NCBI GenBank assembly: GCA_949825045.1
Contig: OX463810.1
Coordinates: 33,924,201 to 33,988,200, forward strand
Direction of reading: 5' to 3'
Length of the DNA: 64,000 nt
DNA from: Argyresthia goedartella
Lineage: Eukaryota > Arthropoda > Insecta > Lepidoptera > Argyresthiidae
Both the position numbers and the translations under genes were made by a program. Of this stretch, positions 34,172-44,486 are shown one piece after another. The first letter of the stretch is position 1. The number at the start of each line of letters is the position of its first letter. The notes beneath the pieces were generated by a model. The model had not been told where the DNA came from and did not search any database. It saw nothing but the letters and a program-made list of their open reading frames with translations.

Positions 34172-34247
34172 ACTTTTATCATGTATATCACGAGAAATTC
34201 AAAGCCTAGCTAGGCTTTGAATTTCTCGTGATATACATGATAAAAGT
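34172..34247. repeat. perfect 76-bp palindrome
   Basis: Two 38-bp arms without spacer meet between 34209 and 34210 (...TTCAAAGCCTAG|CTAGGCTTTGAA...). No mismatch was found on reading. Such a sequence would form a cruciform and is unstable in bacteria; it could be a recent inverted duplication or an assembly artefact. Confidence 0.93.
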
Positions 34248-34463
34248 TGCGTTTTTACTTTATAGATAGAGGTTCCGAAGAAAACACTTGGATTCTACAG
34301 CCCTCCGCATCCTCGCGGCAGTGCTAAGGAGCATCAAATTATTCCCAAGACGTTAATAGACACTGGAAAAATTAACCTCAAAAAGAGATTACCACGCCAA
34401 ATTAAAACAAGAAGAAGATACCTTACTGTTAAGATTTCTGTGCAATAAAGAATATTAATATGA

Positions 34464-34724
34464 TCGACGACCCGAATAGCCGAGTCGGCAGTGACCCTGC
34501 CTACGAAGCCAAGGGTCCCGGGTTCGAGTCCCGGTGGGGGCAAATATTTGTTTGATGAGAACAGATGTTTGTACCCTAGTCATGGTTGTTTATCTATCTA
34601 AGTATAATATTTATCTATATAAGTATGTGTATCGTTGTCTAGTACCCAAGATACAGGGAATCCTAGTTTGGGGCTAGATCAATGTGTGTAAATAGTGTCC
34701 AAGGTATTATTATTATTATTATTA
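34464..34724 (+). mobile_element. tRNA-headed SINE with (TTA)n tail
   Basis: The A-box-like TAGCCGAGTCGGCAGTG and B-box GGGTTCGAGTCCC precede a body with GATGTTTGTACCCTAGTCAT and GTCTAGTACCCAAGATACAG, and a TTA-repeat tail at 34705-34724. ATTAATATGA occurs on both sides (34454-34463 and 34721-34730), a likely target duplication partly merged with the tail. The head and most of the body recur at 41149. Confidence 0.85.
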
Positions 34725-34924
34725 ATATGAATATGAGGTTACATTTTTATTTGATTCGGAATTACCGGAGATTGAAGGAATAGACCACGTCATGAGCAAG
34801 GTCTTCTCAAGTTTACAACTTATTGAGGAGAAAAATCCGGGGCTCTTTGAACATTATGAGTTTCTTGTCTGACTTCTTTTGATGTCGCTGATCCCTCCCA
34901 CAACAAGGGTTATCTTACAAGAGC

Positions 34925-35012
34925 CTGAAATGACTTTTCAGCCTGCTGAAAACGCCTCTAAAGCACTGAAATTGACGTTCAAAGTTTTTGACCTAACCTA
35001 CCGGCGTAACAA
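34925..35012 (+). repeat. CTGAAAACG-rich repeat, short copy
   Basis: Nearly identical over about 88 bp to the right part of the repeat at 2530-2792, ending at the same CCTACCGGCGTAACAAT. The shared right edge suggests a true element terminus. Confidence 0.75.
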
Positions 35013-35200
35013 TAATATGTGCCATCAACAATTGTTTGCATGTATAAGCAAATCATAATTATGTGAATTAACTGCACATTAAAATTTCCGAAATCCGCAC
35101 ATAAAATGTCCTATTACCTAATTGTCGTTACTCATATCGCTAATGCTGACATAAAAAACTGACAACTATGACAATAGTAGTTTATGTGCCTGATACATAA

Positions 35201-35519
35201 TGCCTAATTATGTACAGTTACATATACTAGTTTATCTACACACATATCATAAGCTCTCTTTGATGTGTTCAGGAACCGCATGTTTGACCGGCATTATGGC
35301 ATTGAGTTGTTTAGCTTGTTCTGTAGTACCAACTTCACAGACATTTGAATTTGAAATTTGAATGTCATAATATGTAGAAAATTTATACATTATGGTCATA
35401 ATGTGCAATATTCAGATAAGAAATGAGTTTTTACAAAGTAAGTAGTTTAGCATTATGCTGATCGTAACGTGCGGTTTTTGGACGCAGTGAAGAGGGTTTA
35501 TGATTCGTGTGTAGATAAA
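35201..35519 (-). mobile_element. TTTATCTACACAC element, copy d (inverted)
   Basis: TIRs at 35231 and 35519 enclose the family core in reverse, preceded by the ATGCCTAATTATGTACAGTT tail at 35201-35220. The middle of the core is deleted near 35340, which removes most of the 63-codon frame. Confidence 0.78.
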
Positions 35520-35798
35520 AGTATTATCGTCCTTATCATTGCGTTCACGAAAGGAGGTTTTTTTAGAAAGTCAATAAAAGTCTGATTTTTACTTTATTAA
35601 TTAAATTAGGGTCATGGTTGGGTTGAAAAACCCTGGTCTTCTTTAAAAAGCCCACTTGCCAGTGACAGACTGTATATACCTAACTATAAATGTTTTTGCA
35701 TTGTGTTGGCGACTGTAAAGTTCACAATGGGCCGTATATCTTCGCATTATCACATCGCAGTTCGTACGGCACGCACGGATGTCGCGACTCCTCCGATA

Positions 35799-38700
35799 AT
35801 GTTGAAACTGTCAGTATTGCTGCTAGTATTCGCGGTGGCTCAAGCAGACTACAAGTATGACACCAAGTGGTTCCAAGTGCCGCTGGATCACTTCGGCTAT
35901 CAGAGGAACGAGACCTTCCAAATCAAGTATTTGGTGAACGAAGAGCATTGGGAGAAGGGCGGCGGCGGACCGATCTTCTTTTATACTGGAAATGAGGTAT
36001 TTATATCTAAAATGCATATGCTCACGCCATTTTTCAATAGGAGGGGTAGGCTGAGACCATGGACCACCACTTACAACGATCCTGGAATAAGTGCATCTGT
36101 AGCTTCCTCAACATTCATAGGTATCTTTAGACAAGCTCGCCGGTAGGAACTATAACTTCTGATTTGCCTGTTCACTACTCACCAATTTAGATTTAACGTT
36201 AAATATAGGCAGGGCCCAATGTCATAGAAATATTAGACTAGCGTTTAACCATATTAAATTAATGTTTCTATGTAATAGGCCCTTGGCCAATTAAATTGGG
36301 GGATTGATGTCTCATATTTACGTGTTACATGTTTTACTGGACACAGAGTTCGATATAACAGACCCATTAATTATTTATCAACTAAATGATTAATTATGAA
36401 TCACTTTGTTGTGTGAATAGAGTGATATTTCGCTTTCATGTAGATCGAATAGTAGACGAAAATAAAAAAATAAACGGCCAAGAGCGAGTCGCACTCGCGC
36501 ACGAAGGGTTCCGTACCATCGTACAATGGTAGGGATGGTGTGGTGTGAATAGTTTGGATTTTACAAATAAAATGTTGTTTACGAAGTTATTGGTGCGGCT
36601 ACTTTCACACTCCATGCACGTAACCAGGTGCATTCATAAGTTTGTATTTGGTATTGAATGAATTGTTCTATGGGAGCCCCCTTAAATATTTATTTTATTC
36701 CGTTTTTTAGTATTTGTTTTTATAGCGGCAACAGAAATACATCATCTGTGAAAATTTCATCTGTCGCACTATCACGGTTCATGAGATACAGCCTGGTGAC
36801 AGACGGACGGACAGCGGAGGCTTAGTAATAGGGGCCCATTTTACCCTTTGGGTACGGAACCCTAAAAAGTAAGACGTTGGTCTTCTTCCCTTCTTCTTTT
36901 CTTACACATAGGCCGGCTATAAAGCACTAAACTGACTGACTGACAGACAAAGCCCAATCTAAATCTAATATCGATTGACCGTATTTTAATTTAGATTATG
37001 TAATATGTATAATATACTGTCCGGTACACAGTACACTTTGCCCAAACATCATTCGAGCCAGGTGCCTTCTTATCCCGCCCGGGTAATAATTTCATTGTAG
37101 GCGCAATCACACCGCATCTTGGTCGCGTTTCGGCATGGTGTGTTCAGAAACTTTGCTTATATATATGACATAGTCTTTGTACCTAGAGATAACTTGATAA
37201 ATAAAGCTAAATGTTAACTATTGCACTAAAAACACATACAGACATATTATGTTGCCGTTAATAACGTGTGAAAATCACTCGGAGTACTCTTTACTTAATA
37301 ATTTATCACCTTCAATTATTCTGGGTGTTGTTTACCTTTTATGTACTTAGATCGAATACTACTCCTAGATATGTCTCGGTTACTTTTATGAGAAATAGGT
37401 ACAGTAAGAAACGAAGAAGGAGATAGGACGTTAACTGTGTCACTGTCGCAGTTGGTTGGTTAAATCAGACACTTAACTAACTCTCTAGACCCGTAATTAA
37501 ATACCGACATTTAACCAAGTCACTAGCATTTTGATTTAAATAAAGCATAGTCGAAAACGTTGAACAATCTGTCTTACCGAAAGCCGGCGTGTTGGAAAAC
37601 GAGGTGGCGTCACGACAACATTTAATTTGCACAGCTTATATCGGGGCAAAGCATAGCGGTAGCTTAGGTCAAGGGTAAAGGGGGTGAGCGAAGCGAAGCT
37701 CCCTTTATCCTTCGTGTTAGGTTGACATGTAAGAACAACAAAAAATACTTATAACATAAACTTAAGTAAAATATTTATATTGTCCTGTTGCGTAGGAACG
37801 TTTAGCAACTCGTTCAACATTTCGTTCTCTCACTTGTCTGTCAGAATTTTAGTGACTTGATTAAACGTCGTTATTTAATTGACGGTCTAGAGAGTTAGTT
37901 AAGTGTCTGATTTAACCAACTAACTGCGACATCACCATAATTTTGTAGATATCGTTCATCGTGTGAGATTATAAACTATGGATAAATTGTGAACGAGACC
38001 GAAAGGGTTTAAAATTATATTTCTCTTGTTATTACATGTCAACCTAACATTGATTGTGTTGTAAGTACCTAACAGAATTAATTGTCACTGTTAATTGCAC
38101 ATAATGATGTCCATTCTGTACAATGTACCATATTTGATCGGAGCCATTGATCTACATCGAAGAAACTTTATTTTGTAGTCCCCAATCATCTGACTTGTAT
38201 AAGCAAAAAATAAAGTTGCTCGGATTGGATATCATAATGAAAGTTGTTCAGAGTAATGTCCCTAACCCCCTAAAATATGGCTACATCATTAAAAATAATT
38301 AAAAAAAATATATATTTATTTAAACTTATTGCATTTTGTCATAATAGTCAGCTTGCACGCAAAATTATGTTTGTATGCACTGTAGAACCACCATGATCAT
38401 GGCAATATTGCAACAGTGGCGCTGCAGATGCACACCAAGCGGCGTAGGCCTCGAACTAAGGATGCGTTCGTAGCATCACTGATTTCATCGGTGACATATT
38501 TTCAACCGACTTCAAATAGGAGGAGGTTCTCAATTCGCCTGTTTTTTTGTGTTTGTTACGCGATTACTCCGTCAATTATGTACCAATTTTGGAGAATTTA
38601 ATTTTGATCGGTAGATCGGACTTCAGAGATGGTCCCGTATAAATTTTATGAAAATTGATTCAGCGCTTTTTGAACAAATCAACAAATACAAAAAATATAT

Positions 38701-41700
38701 ACACAGATTGGTGGTTTCGTGCAGCACAAGTTTTGATGAGGATTTTTCATCTACTTACGTCATACGTCATTCCTCCGTGGCTGTATTGCCGTTTTATAAT
38801 TTAGAATAATGCTAACTTATCGCCGGCAAAATGACAAAAAATGCTAAGTTCAATTTTTAAAGTGCTAAAATAAAATGCTATTAAGTATTTATTAATGAAA
38901 AAATAAAACCTTAGTCTTCTATTTCGAAGAATACCTGAAGGTTATTAACCGGTTCATCTTGTTGTGACGTTGACGGGCCACATTTATCAGTCACTGCATA
39001 TTCTTTAATACCCTTAAGTATTTTCAGCACGTCATCAGGAATATTATAGGAATGATAACATTTTCCTGATCTTCGGAGTCCATATCTGACATGCAGAATT
39101 GAGTTAATTGTAGTAATGTAGTTATCGACATCCGATTCCTTAGTTTAGGTTTGACCACATTCATTTGACTAAATACTCTTTCTACTTCTGCATAGATAGA
39201 CACACAAGAAGACAAAGAATGAACAGTACTAAAAATGCCAACTCCAGAAATGGATTGCTATTATGGGCACAGTCTTTGTACTCAAAGACCTCTGACCGGA
39301 ACCATCGTCGAAGTTTTGTTTTTCCAGTCTATGTGACTAATTTCAATTTAAAAATAAGGGATTGCCTCATAAAGTGTTGCCTCAGACTATTGTCAAAAAA
39401 TGCTAAAATAATGCAATATGCTAAGTTAAAATTTTATATGCTAATTAAGGTGAAAATGTCCCAAATTTAGCATTAAAAATGCTAAAGCGGCAACATTGCT
39501 CCGTGGCCTACATCGGAAACGATCGTGCGGGTAGCAACACCTGGCTGAGACGGGTACTGGATGGGTGTCCGTTTCTATGTGCCATTTGTTTCGGCCGCTT
39601 CCATGTTTCGGATGACACGTGAAGCTGTAGGTCCCGACTACTATCGCTTCTCGGTGGTATTAGTCGTAAAGCAGGGTCGCAGGCCCTAATGGCCGCTTGA
39701 AAACATCTGACAGTCGGGTTGGCCACTAGCCCTGCACCTCTCCATCAACCCGCACTGAGCCAGCGTGGTGGAGTATGGCTCAATTTTACTCGTATCCGGG
39801 TAAAGGCCCGCGCCCCTCGGTGAAGACATTGATGGGCTACATTACTATACTTTATTCGCATCCCGACCGAGACGAGGACGAGATAGGGCTTGAACTTGAA
39901 GTCAGTTTTTTTTAAGTTTTTAACTTGGTGAATTATGTTCGACGTGGTCCATCTGTACTAGTTTAGTACTAAGACTCCGTTTCAGTTCCGTTTGGGCAAA
40001 CAATTCTCGTTTGTCAGGATTACCGGAGTTCCGGATGCTCTCCTCTACAGGTCGCATTTCTCAACAGATTCTCGTGAAATTTTGTGAGCAGGTTCCGTAA
40101 TTAGATGGTATTTTTCGTCGTTAAGCTGCTACAAAAATATTTATATTAAAGGAATAAAAATGTAAACGAACGTGACAGCGTTAATTTTTTCCACATAAGA
40201 AATAAAAGAGAGCGCAAACAATTCGCGCGACTCAAACTAAAATTACGTAGCGCCAAACCACATAAAAAAATAAAAATAAGTACGCATTTTTGTCAAAAAA
40301 AATCCATGGAGAGTTTAGGAATACATAATATCCACATTTTTAATGCAATCCCGCAATGAAATTAGTTAGGATTTCAGAATTACAGGAAAAAATAAAACAA
40401 TTCAGCGGTCGCTTCGTAATTCAATTCCATCGAGAAAATTTCACGAAACCGCATTTTCATTCAGTGAGAATCTTAATCAAAGACTCAATAAACGTTAACC
40501 CAAAAACCAAATTTGTAGATGACTACATAGTGAAGTAAATAGATTCGAAAAAACGTATCGACTTAAGTTTTTACATTTATCTATGGGGGGATCTATGGGG
40601 GTCTAGCAGCGGGTCTAGTCATCGATGCGGCTACTTTCATACTCTTTGGTACGTAACCAGAGCCCGTAGTCAACGCAAATGTCAAATTGCATACATTTTT
40701 TGAGCGTTTCGTGCCATTGTTATTTGTGGTCTGCATCTTGTCTATGGGCTCTGGTGCATTCATAACTTTGTACGTGGTATGAAAATTAAATGCATTCGAG
40801 TTATTTGTTTATATAATAATGCCACTTGTTCATCCGATAAACTTGAAGGCGTCGGTGGTGTGAGGGTTACAAAATAATAAAAAAATGCAAATTTCCTTCG
40901 TCTCTCGCTAGGTCTACAGCTCACAAAGCCATATACTATCTTTGTTGTACGTGACTGTATGTGCGTCTGTTCCAGGGTCAAATCGAGTTGTTTGCGAAGC
41001 ACACTGGGTTCATGTGGGACATCGCGAGAGAGTTTAGAGCCAAACTGGTGTTCGCTGAACACAGGTAACTACCACCAGGACCAGGACATACTCTGATCTG
41101 GGACTGATGGCAGCACGACACGTCAGGCAGAGAGAGCAATCCCACTTAACGACCCGAATGGCCGAGTCGGCAGTGACCCTGCCTACGAAGCCAAGGGTCC
41201 CGGGTTCGAGTCCCGGTGGGGGCAGATATTTGTTTGATGAGAACGGATGTTTGTACCCTAGTCATGGTTGTTTATCTATCTAAGTATAATATATATATAT
41301 ATAAGAATGTGAATCGTTGTCTAGTACCCAAGATACAGTGACTGTTTATGAACAGTACATGCATAACGTAGCCATGAATACTACCTGCTACGTAGAATGA
41401 TAAATTGCTTTTAATATTTATTGACATACCAGACCATTTTACGACCATTTATTAGTGATAAACAATAGAGTAATTAACAGCCGTGTAAGAAGTTTGTACG
41501 ATTTTAAGTATTCATCGAGTAAGTATATAACTAACAAAAGGTTTCTTTGCGCCTCAGGAAAGCCACCATCTCTCTCTTGCCCATGCATAGGTACTCTCCA
41601 GACGGCATTCAGGCGCCAATAAACTTAGCGTTAGCTGATCAAATTCACAAAACAAATATAGCAGCAAATATAGCGGGGTGGCAGAGGTACAATTGTGCCC

Positions 41701-42807
41701 ACGATTAGCCAGTTAGTCAATACTCCATTTTGCCCATCGCCGCAGCTATGGAGATATGAAGGCTTCCTCACGGTCACGGTGTATCTTATTATCGTGCCGT
41801 GCCCAACTGGGTGACGTGCATGACTCTGATCTGATAAAAAGCCACGTTTGCTCGGCACGTTCTATCCAGTCGGAATTGAAGGATTGTGTACCCAAAAGGC
41901 CATGCCGTGCAAACGTGGCTTTAGAGTCAGATCAGAGTCACGCTCGACGTAGTTTGGCACGGCGCCTAAGAGCGTTATATATTTATTTATTATTAAGATA
42001 AAGGTCACGGTAAGATAATCCAAATCTCTGTGCTTTCATAACCACTAACAATATCGATGTAATATTAAGATATATGACAATTTACCAGGTCTTTAATTCA
42101 ATTAAAATTCAATTTAGACATTATCATCATGTCAATAACAATTTTACACCGGAAAATTAATACAAGACAACACTATCATGCATTCTTCTCGTAAAACCTT
42201 CCACACTCTTGCACTATGTCCCTTCAAGGAAAACCAAACAGATCATTTAGTGGTGCCTGCATTGAGGCTGCCCCGCTCCCGGACTAGGGGAGACTGCCGG
42301 CGCGCCACCGTGCGGTGCGAGCCACCCGCTAGCAGCTGGTGCCTGCGCGGACTTAGGTAATCGTCAGGCACGTATAGCGCGCATACCGCACTGACAAGTG
42401 CTGCTCAGTCACTGAAGCTGTTCGGTGTTCGTCTCATGTCTAGAGCATACCTAATATAAAATCAGATGTATAAAGGTCAGGGTAGTATCCAAATATCCTA
42501 TAGCTGCCACCCCGTTTCCCATTTTATTTGTTTGATTTCTACACGTATTGTTTCGAAGCTCTGCCTCCTATGCGTTCGAATCCCGAAGAAGAAAAATAAA
42601 ACCGTTATTGTTTATTTTTATTTTTATGTTTATTGTATACTTCTTTCAGATACTACGGCGCCTCCATGCCCTTCGGCAACCAGTCGCTGAGCAACGAGCA
42701 CATCGGTTATCTGACCTCCAGCCAGGCGCTGGCTGACTACGCTGATCTGATCAGCTATCTCCAGGGCGAGAGCGACCGCCCGACCTACCCCGTCGTTGCC
42801 TTCGGAG
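35799..42807 (+). CDS. PRCP: S28 serine carboxypeptidase (lysosomal Pro-X carboxypeptidase-like), exons 1-3, continues past window
   Basis: The exons are 35799-35996, 40976-41064 and 42650-42807, with GT-AG junctions and matching phases. The first 16 residues (MLKLSVLLLVFAVAQA) form a signal peptide. Then come FQVPLDHFGYQRNETF, GGGPIFFYTGNEG, HTGFMWDIAREF, LVFAEHRYYGASMPFG and LTSSQALADYADLI, all hallmarks of family S28. The GFMWD motif favours PRCP over DPP7. The family removes C-terminal residues after proline in lysosomes or outside the cell. The GxSxG serine exon and the Asp/His exons are not in the window. An upstream in-frame ATG (35727) would bury the signal peptide, so 35799 is preferred. 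Confidence 0.88.
36474..36867 (-). repeat. R1 dispersed repeat, copy 2 (inverted)
   Basis: Reverse-oriented full-length relative of the repeat at 2998-3404, from CGGCCAAGAGCGAGTCGCAC to TTTGGGTACGGAACCCTAAA. It lies in intron 1 of the PRCP-like gene. The shared ends define the element at about 400 bp. Confidence 0.82.
37444..37931. mobile_element. 488-bp element with ~80-bp terminal inverted repeats
   Basis: The left arm (37444-37524) and the reverse complement of the right arm (37851-37931) both begin TGTCGCAGTTRGTTGG and continue TTAAATCAGACACTTAACTA, TCTAGACC and AATCAAGTCACT/ACCAAGTCACT with few differences. The interior contains the GCGGTAGCTTAGG...CATGTAAGAACAACAAAAAA module (37657-37745) also present near 495 and 23210. 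Foldback-type non-autonomous element in intron 1 of the PRCP-like gene; no target duplication was resolved. Confidence 0.8.
38480..38710 (+). repeat. CAACCGACTTC-type repeat fragment
   Basis: Contains CAACCGACTTCAAATAGGAG, GGTTCTCAATTCG and ATTACTCCGTCAATTATG, words of a very abundant moth repeat as I recall it. No ends or frame are resolved. Confidence 0.45.
38782..39499 (-). mobile_element. defective hAT element
   Basis: TCCGTGGC occurs directly on both sides (38774-38781 and 39500-39507), the 8-bp target duplication typical of hAT. The ends share an imperfect inverted TTGCCG(T/C)TTTA word. About 718 bp long, it contains only a remnant of the transposase C-terminus on the minus strand, so it is an internally deleted copy. 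Confidence 0.82.
39024..39270 (-). pseudogene. hAT transposase dimerisation-domain remnant
   Basis: Reads YAEVERVFSQMNVVKPKLRN, the conserved start of the hAT C-terminal dimerisation domain, then RMSITTLLQL. The preceding NPFLELA segment is in another frame, so there is a frameshift near 39195. The catalytic part is absent. Confidence 0.8.
39508..39850 (+). repeat. LINE/SINE 3'-region fragment
   Basis: Includes GCGTGGTGGAGTATGGCTC and GGCCCGCGCCCCTCGGTGAA near 39765-39825, which resemble the 3' untranslated region shared by RTE-like LINEs and SINEs in moths as I recall them. It has no coding frame. Confidence 0.4.
40244..40560 (+). repeat. R2 dispersed repeat, copy 2
   Basis: Same orientation and order of blocks as 16997-17305. 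The alignment can be followed by eye over its whole length, with scattered substitutions and small indels. It lies in intron 1 of the PRCP-like gene. Confidence 0.8.
40605..40795 (-). repeat. R1 fragment carrying a nested 93-bp MITE
   Basis: The outer parts match the R1 repeat around GTGCGGCTACTTTCACACTC and GTGCATTCATAAGTTTGTA of the copy at 36474. At 40661-40753 an extra piece with inverted ends (CAGAGCCCGTAG / CTATGGGCTCTG, 12 bp, one mismatch) interrupts it exactly between AACCAG and GTGCATT. The inner piece is the younger one. Confidence 0.7.
41149..41338 (+). mobile_element. tRNA-headed SINE lacking its 3' tail
   Basis: Closely similar to the SINE at 34464 through head and body, including the B-box, a (TA)n expansion near 41290 and the word AAGATACAG. 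There it stops, without the last ~60 bp and TTA tail. Not a tRNA gene. Located in intron 2 of the PRCP-like gene. Confidence 0.8.
41789..41969. mobile_element. 181-bp foldback element
   Basis: Arms of about 75 bp: TTATCGTGCCGTGCCCAACT...GACTCTGATCTG...AAGCCACGTTTGCTCGGCAC at the left, and an imperfect inverse at the right starting CCGTGCAAACGTGGCTTTAG. The loop is about 30 bp. No target duplication was resolved. In intron 2 of the PRCP-like gene. Confidence 0.75.
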
Positions 42808-43208
42808 GTAGGGGAATACGTCATCAATTCATCATTAATCAGCCCACATTCACCCACTGCTGGGTATAGTCCTTTTCTTTACTACAGTTAGACTGTACAT
42901 ATAGAATCACGAGAAGATGAGCCGTTTAATTTATGATATGGCACCTCGCTCCGATGACGTCATAGCGTCTGGTCACGGTCCTACTGATGCGTCAAGGGCG
43001 AGAGCGAGCGAGAGAGGGAGGGGAGACCGCATTCCTCTCGGGTCCCTAGTTAACTTTATTTTTTATTTTATTTTTATTTTTATTTGTAAGAAAACAAACG
43101 GTCACATATAATTACAATGACAAGATAAATAAGCTTATAAAGTAGACCTTGAGTTTCATGAAAAAAAAAATAATTAAAAGTAACATGCCTTGCGAGAGCC
43201 AATTAGTG

Positions 43209-43736
43209 TGTTAAATTCCACGCCTCAACCGACAGGGAGTGGAATCTTGGTAGGGTTGTTTTTCAGTGGAATGTCACAAAGCAGTACTGACCTTGACGCC
43301 GTCGACTGGTATTCGAAAGCTCAATTCGAGGCAGGAATACGGGATGAGGAACACCAGGGTGGGGGGCGAGGGGAGTCGAATCTTACTCTCGTCGCAGCCC
43401 GCTGTGGTAGCCGTCGTGATGCTTGCCGACACAAGGGTCGCTATCCGAACGCGACGAATTGATCACCGAATCACTTCAACCTTTCACAACACGAAGCACC
43501 CACTCCGATGACGTGAAATCTACTTATTTCCCGACGATTGTTCCGTGATTATTATAATTGACATTCAACCAAGCTTCCCGATGCTGGCGCCGACTTTTTA
43601 TCACATGTGCAAAAAGAAGGTAACCTCTAACTCGTCATTTCGTTTATATACAAGTGACAGCTAGTGATGTCCCGATCACTCGCGGTTGATCCGCGCAACG
43701 AAAAACCGGTGCGTTCCGAAGCATAAATATTAAACA
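43209..43736 (-). repeat. BEL-B 3' LTR (528 bp)
   Basis: Matches the other LTR at both ends, but the block at about 43266-43450 is unrelated to the corresponding block there. A purine/GC-rich stretch (CCTGTCCGGGCGGGTGAC on the minus strand) directly precedes it and resembles the same position before the BEL-A 3' LTR. Confidence 0.93.
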
Positions 43737-43767
43737 GTCACCCGCCCGGACAGGCCCGAACCTGTCC

Positions 43768-44481
43768 CTAATCAATAGGAAGGCGAGAAAGTGTTGCGAC
43801 CGCTCTCTTGAGGACCGAGTCCCCCACCTTGACTTCTGCTGATCGAGGCGTGCCGTCCCGACCCGTGTACAAATTGACGATCCGTCCTCGTCTCCATCTC
43901 AATGATGGCAGGTTCGCATCCTTAATCAGTACCAATTCACCGACTTGAGGGGGGCTCGTCCGGTCAGTCCACTTAAGGCGCTGCTGCAAGATGTGCAAGT
44001 ACTCAAGGGACCACCGTTTCCAAAAAAATTGAGCCATCTACTGCAACATCTACCACCTAGTTAACCGACTTAACTTAACATCACCGAATGGGTATTCTGG
44101 CAGGGCGTTAAGGGGCTGACCTATCAGGAAGTGACCCGGCGTCAACGCTTCCAAATCATTTGGATCCGAACTGAGCGGGCACAACGGACGCGAGTTCAGT
44201 GTCATTTCAATTTTACAGAACAGCGTCGCAAGCTCTTCAAAGCGTAGAGAGGTCTCACCGATGATCCTCGTCAGGTGCGACTTAGCCGATTTAACCGCAG
44301 CCTCAAAAATTACTCCCCAATGAGGACATCCCGGCGGACTGAAAACCCATTCAATCCCTCGTCGGGAGCAAGCCGTACCGATGGCGTCCTGGTTACCGTT
44401 CAGGAATTAAGTGACCTCCTGCAGATATCGCCTGGCTCCGACAAAATTTGTGCCGTTGTCCGAACGGATTAATGACGGGAG
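43768..44481 (-). pseudogene. BEL-B integrase C-terminal part and DUF5641-like domain
   Basis: The last 89 codons (44037-43768) read FFWKRWSLEYLHILQQRLKW and LVLIKDANLPSLRWRRGRIV, the C-terminal domain of BEL/Pao integrases. Upstream (44480-44040) homology to the integrase core is visible through frame breaks, including words equivalent to CKIE and [17 protein letters not shown]. It is cut at 44486 by BEL-A; the rest of the integrase continues from 51908. Confidence 0.85.
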
Positions 44482-44486
44482 GCCCC

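Noticed and set aside
34464..34540. Possible tRNA gene (A and B boxes)
   Set aside because: The same head with non-tRNA body occurs twice (also 41149), has a TTA tail and target duplication; it is a SINE. The head at 24166 was rejected for the same reason.
35727..35798. Upstream in-frame ATG of the PRCP-like gene
   Set aside because: Would place 24 mostly polar residues ahead of a good signal peptide; kept only as an alternative start.
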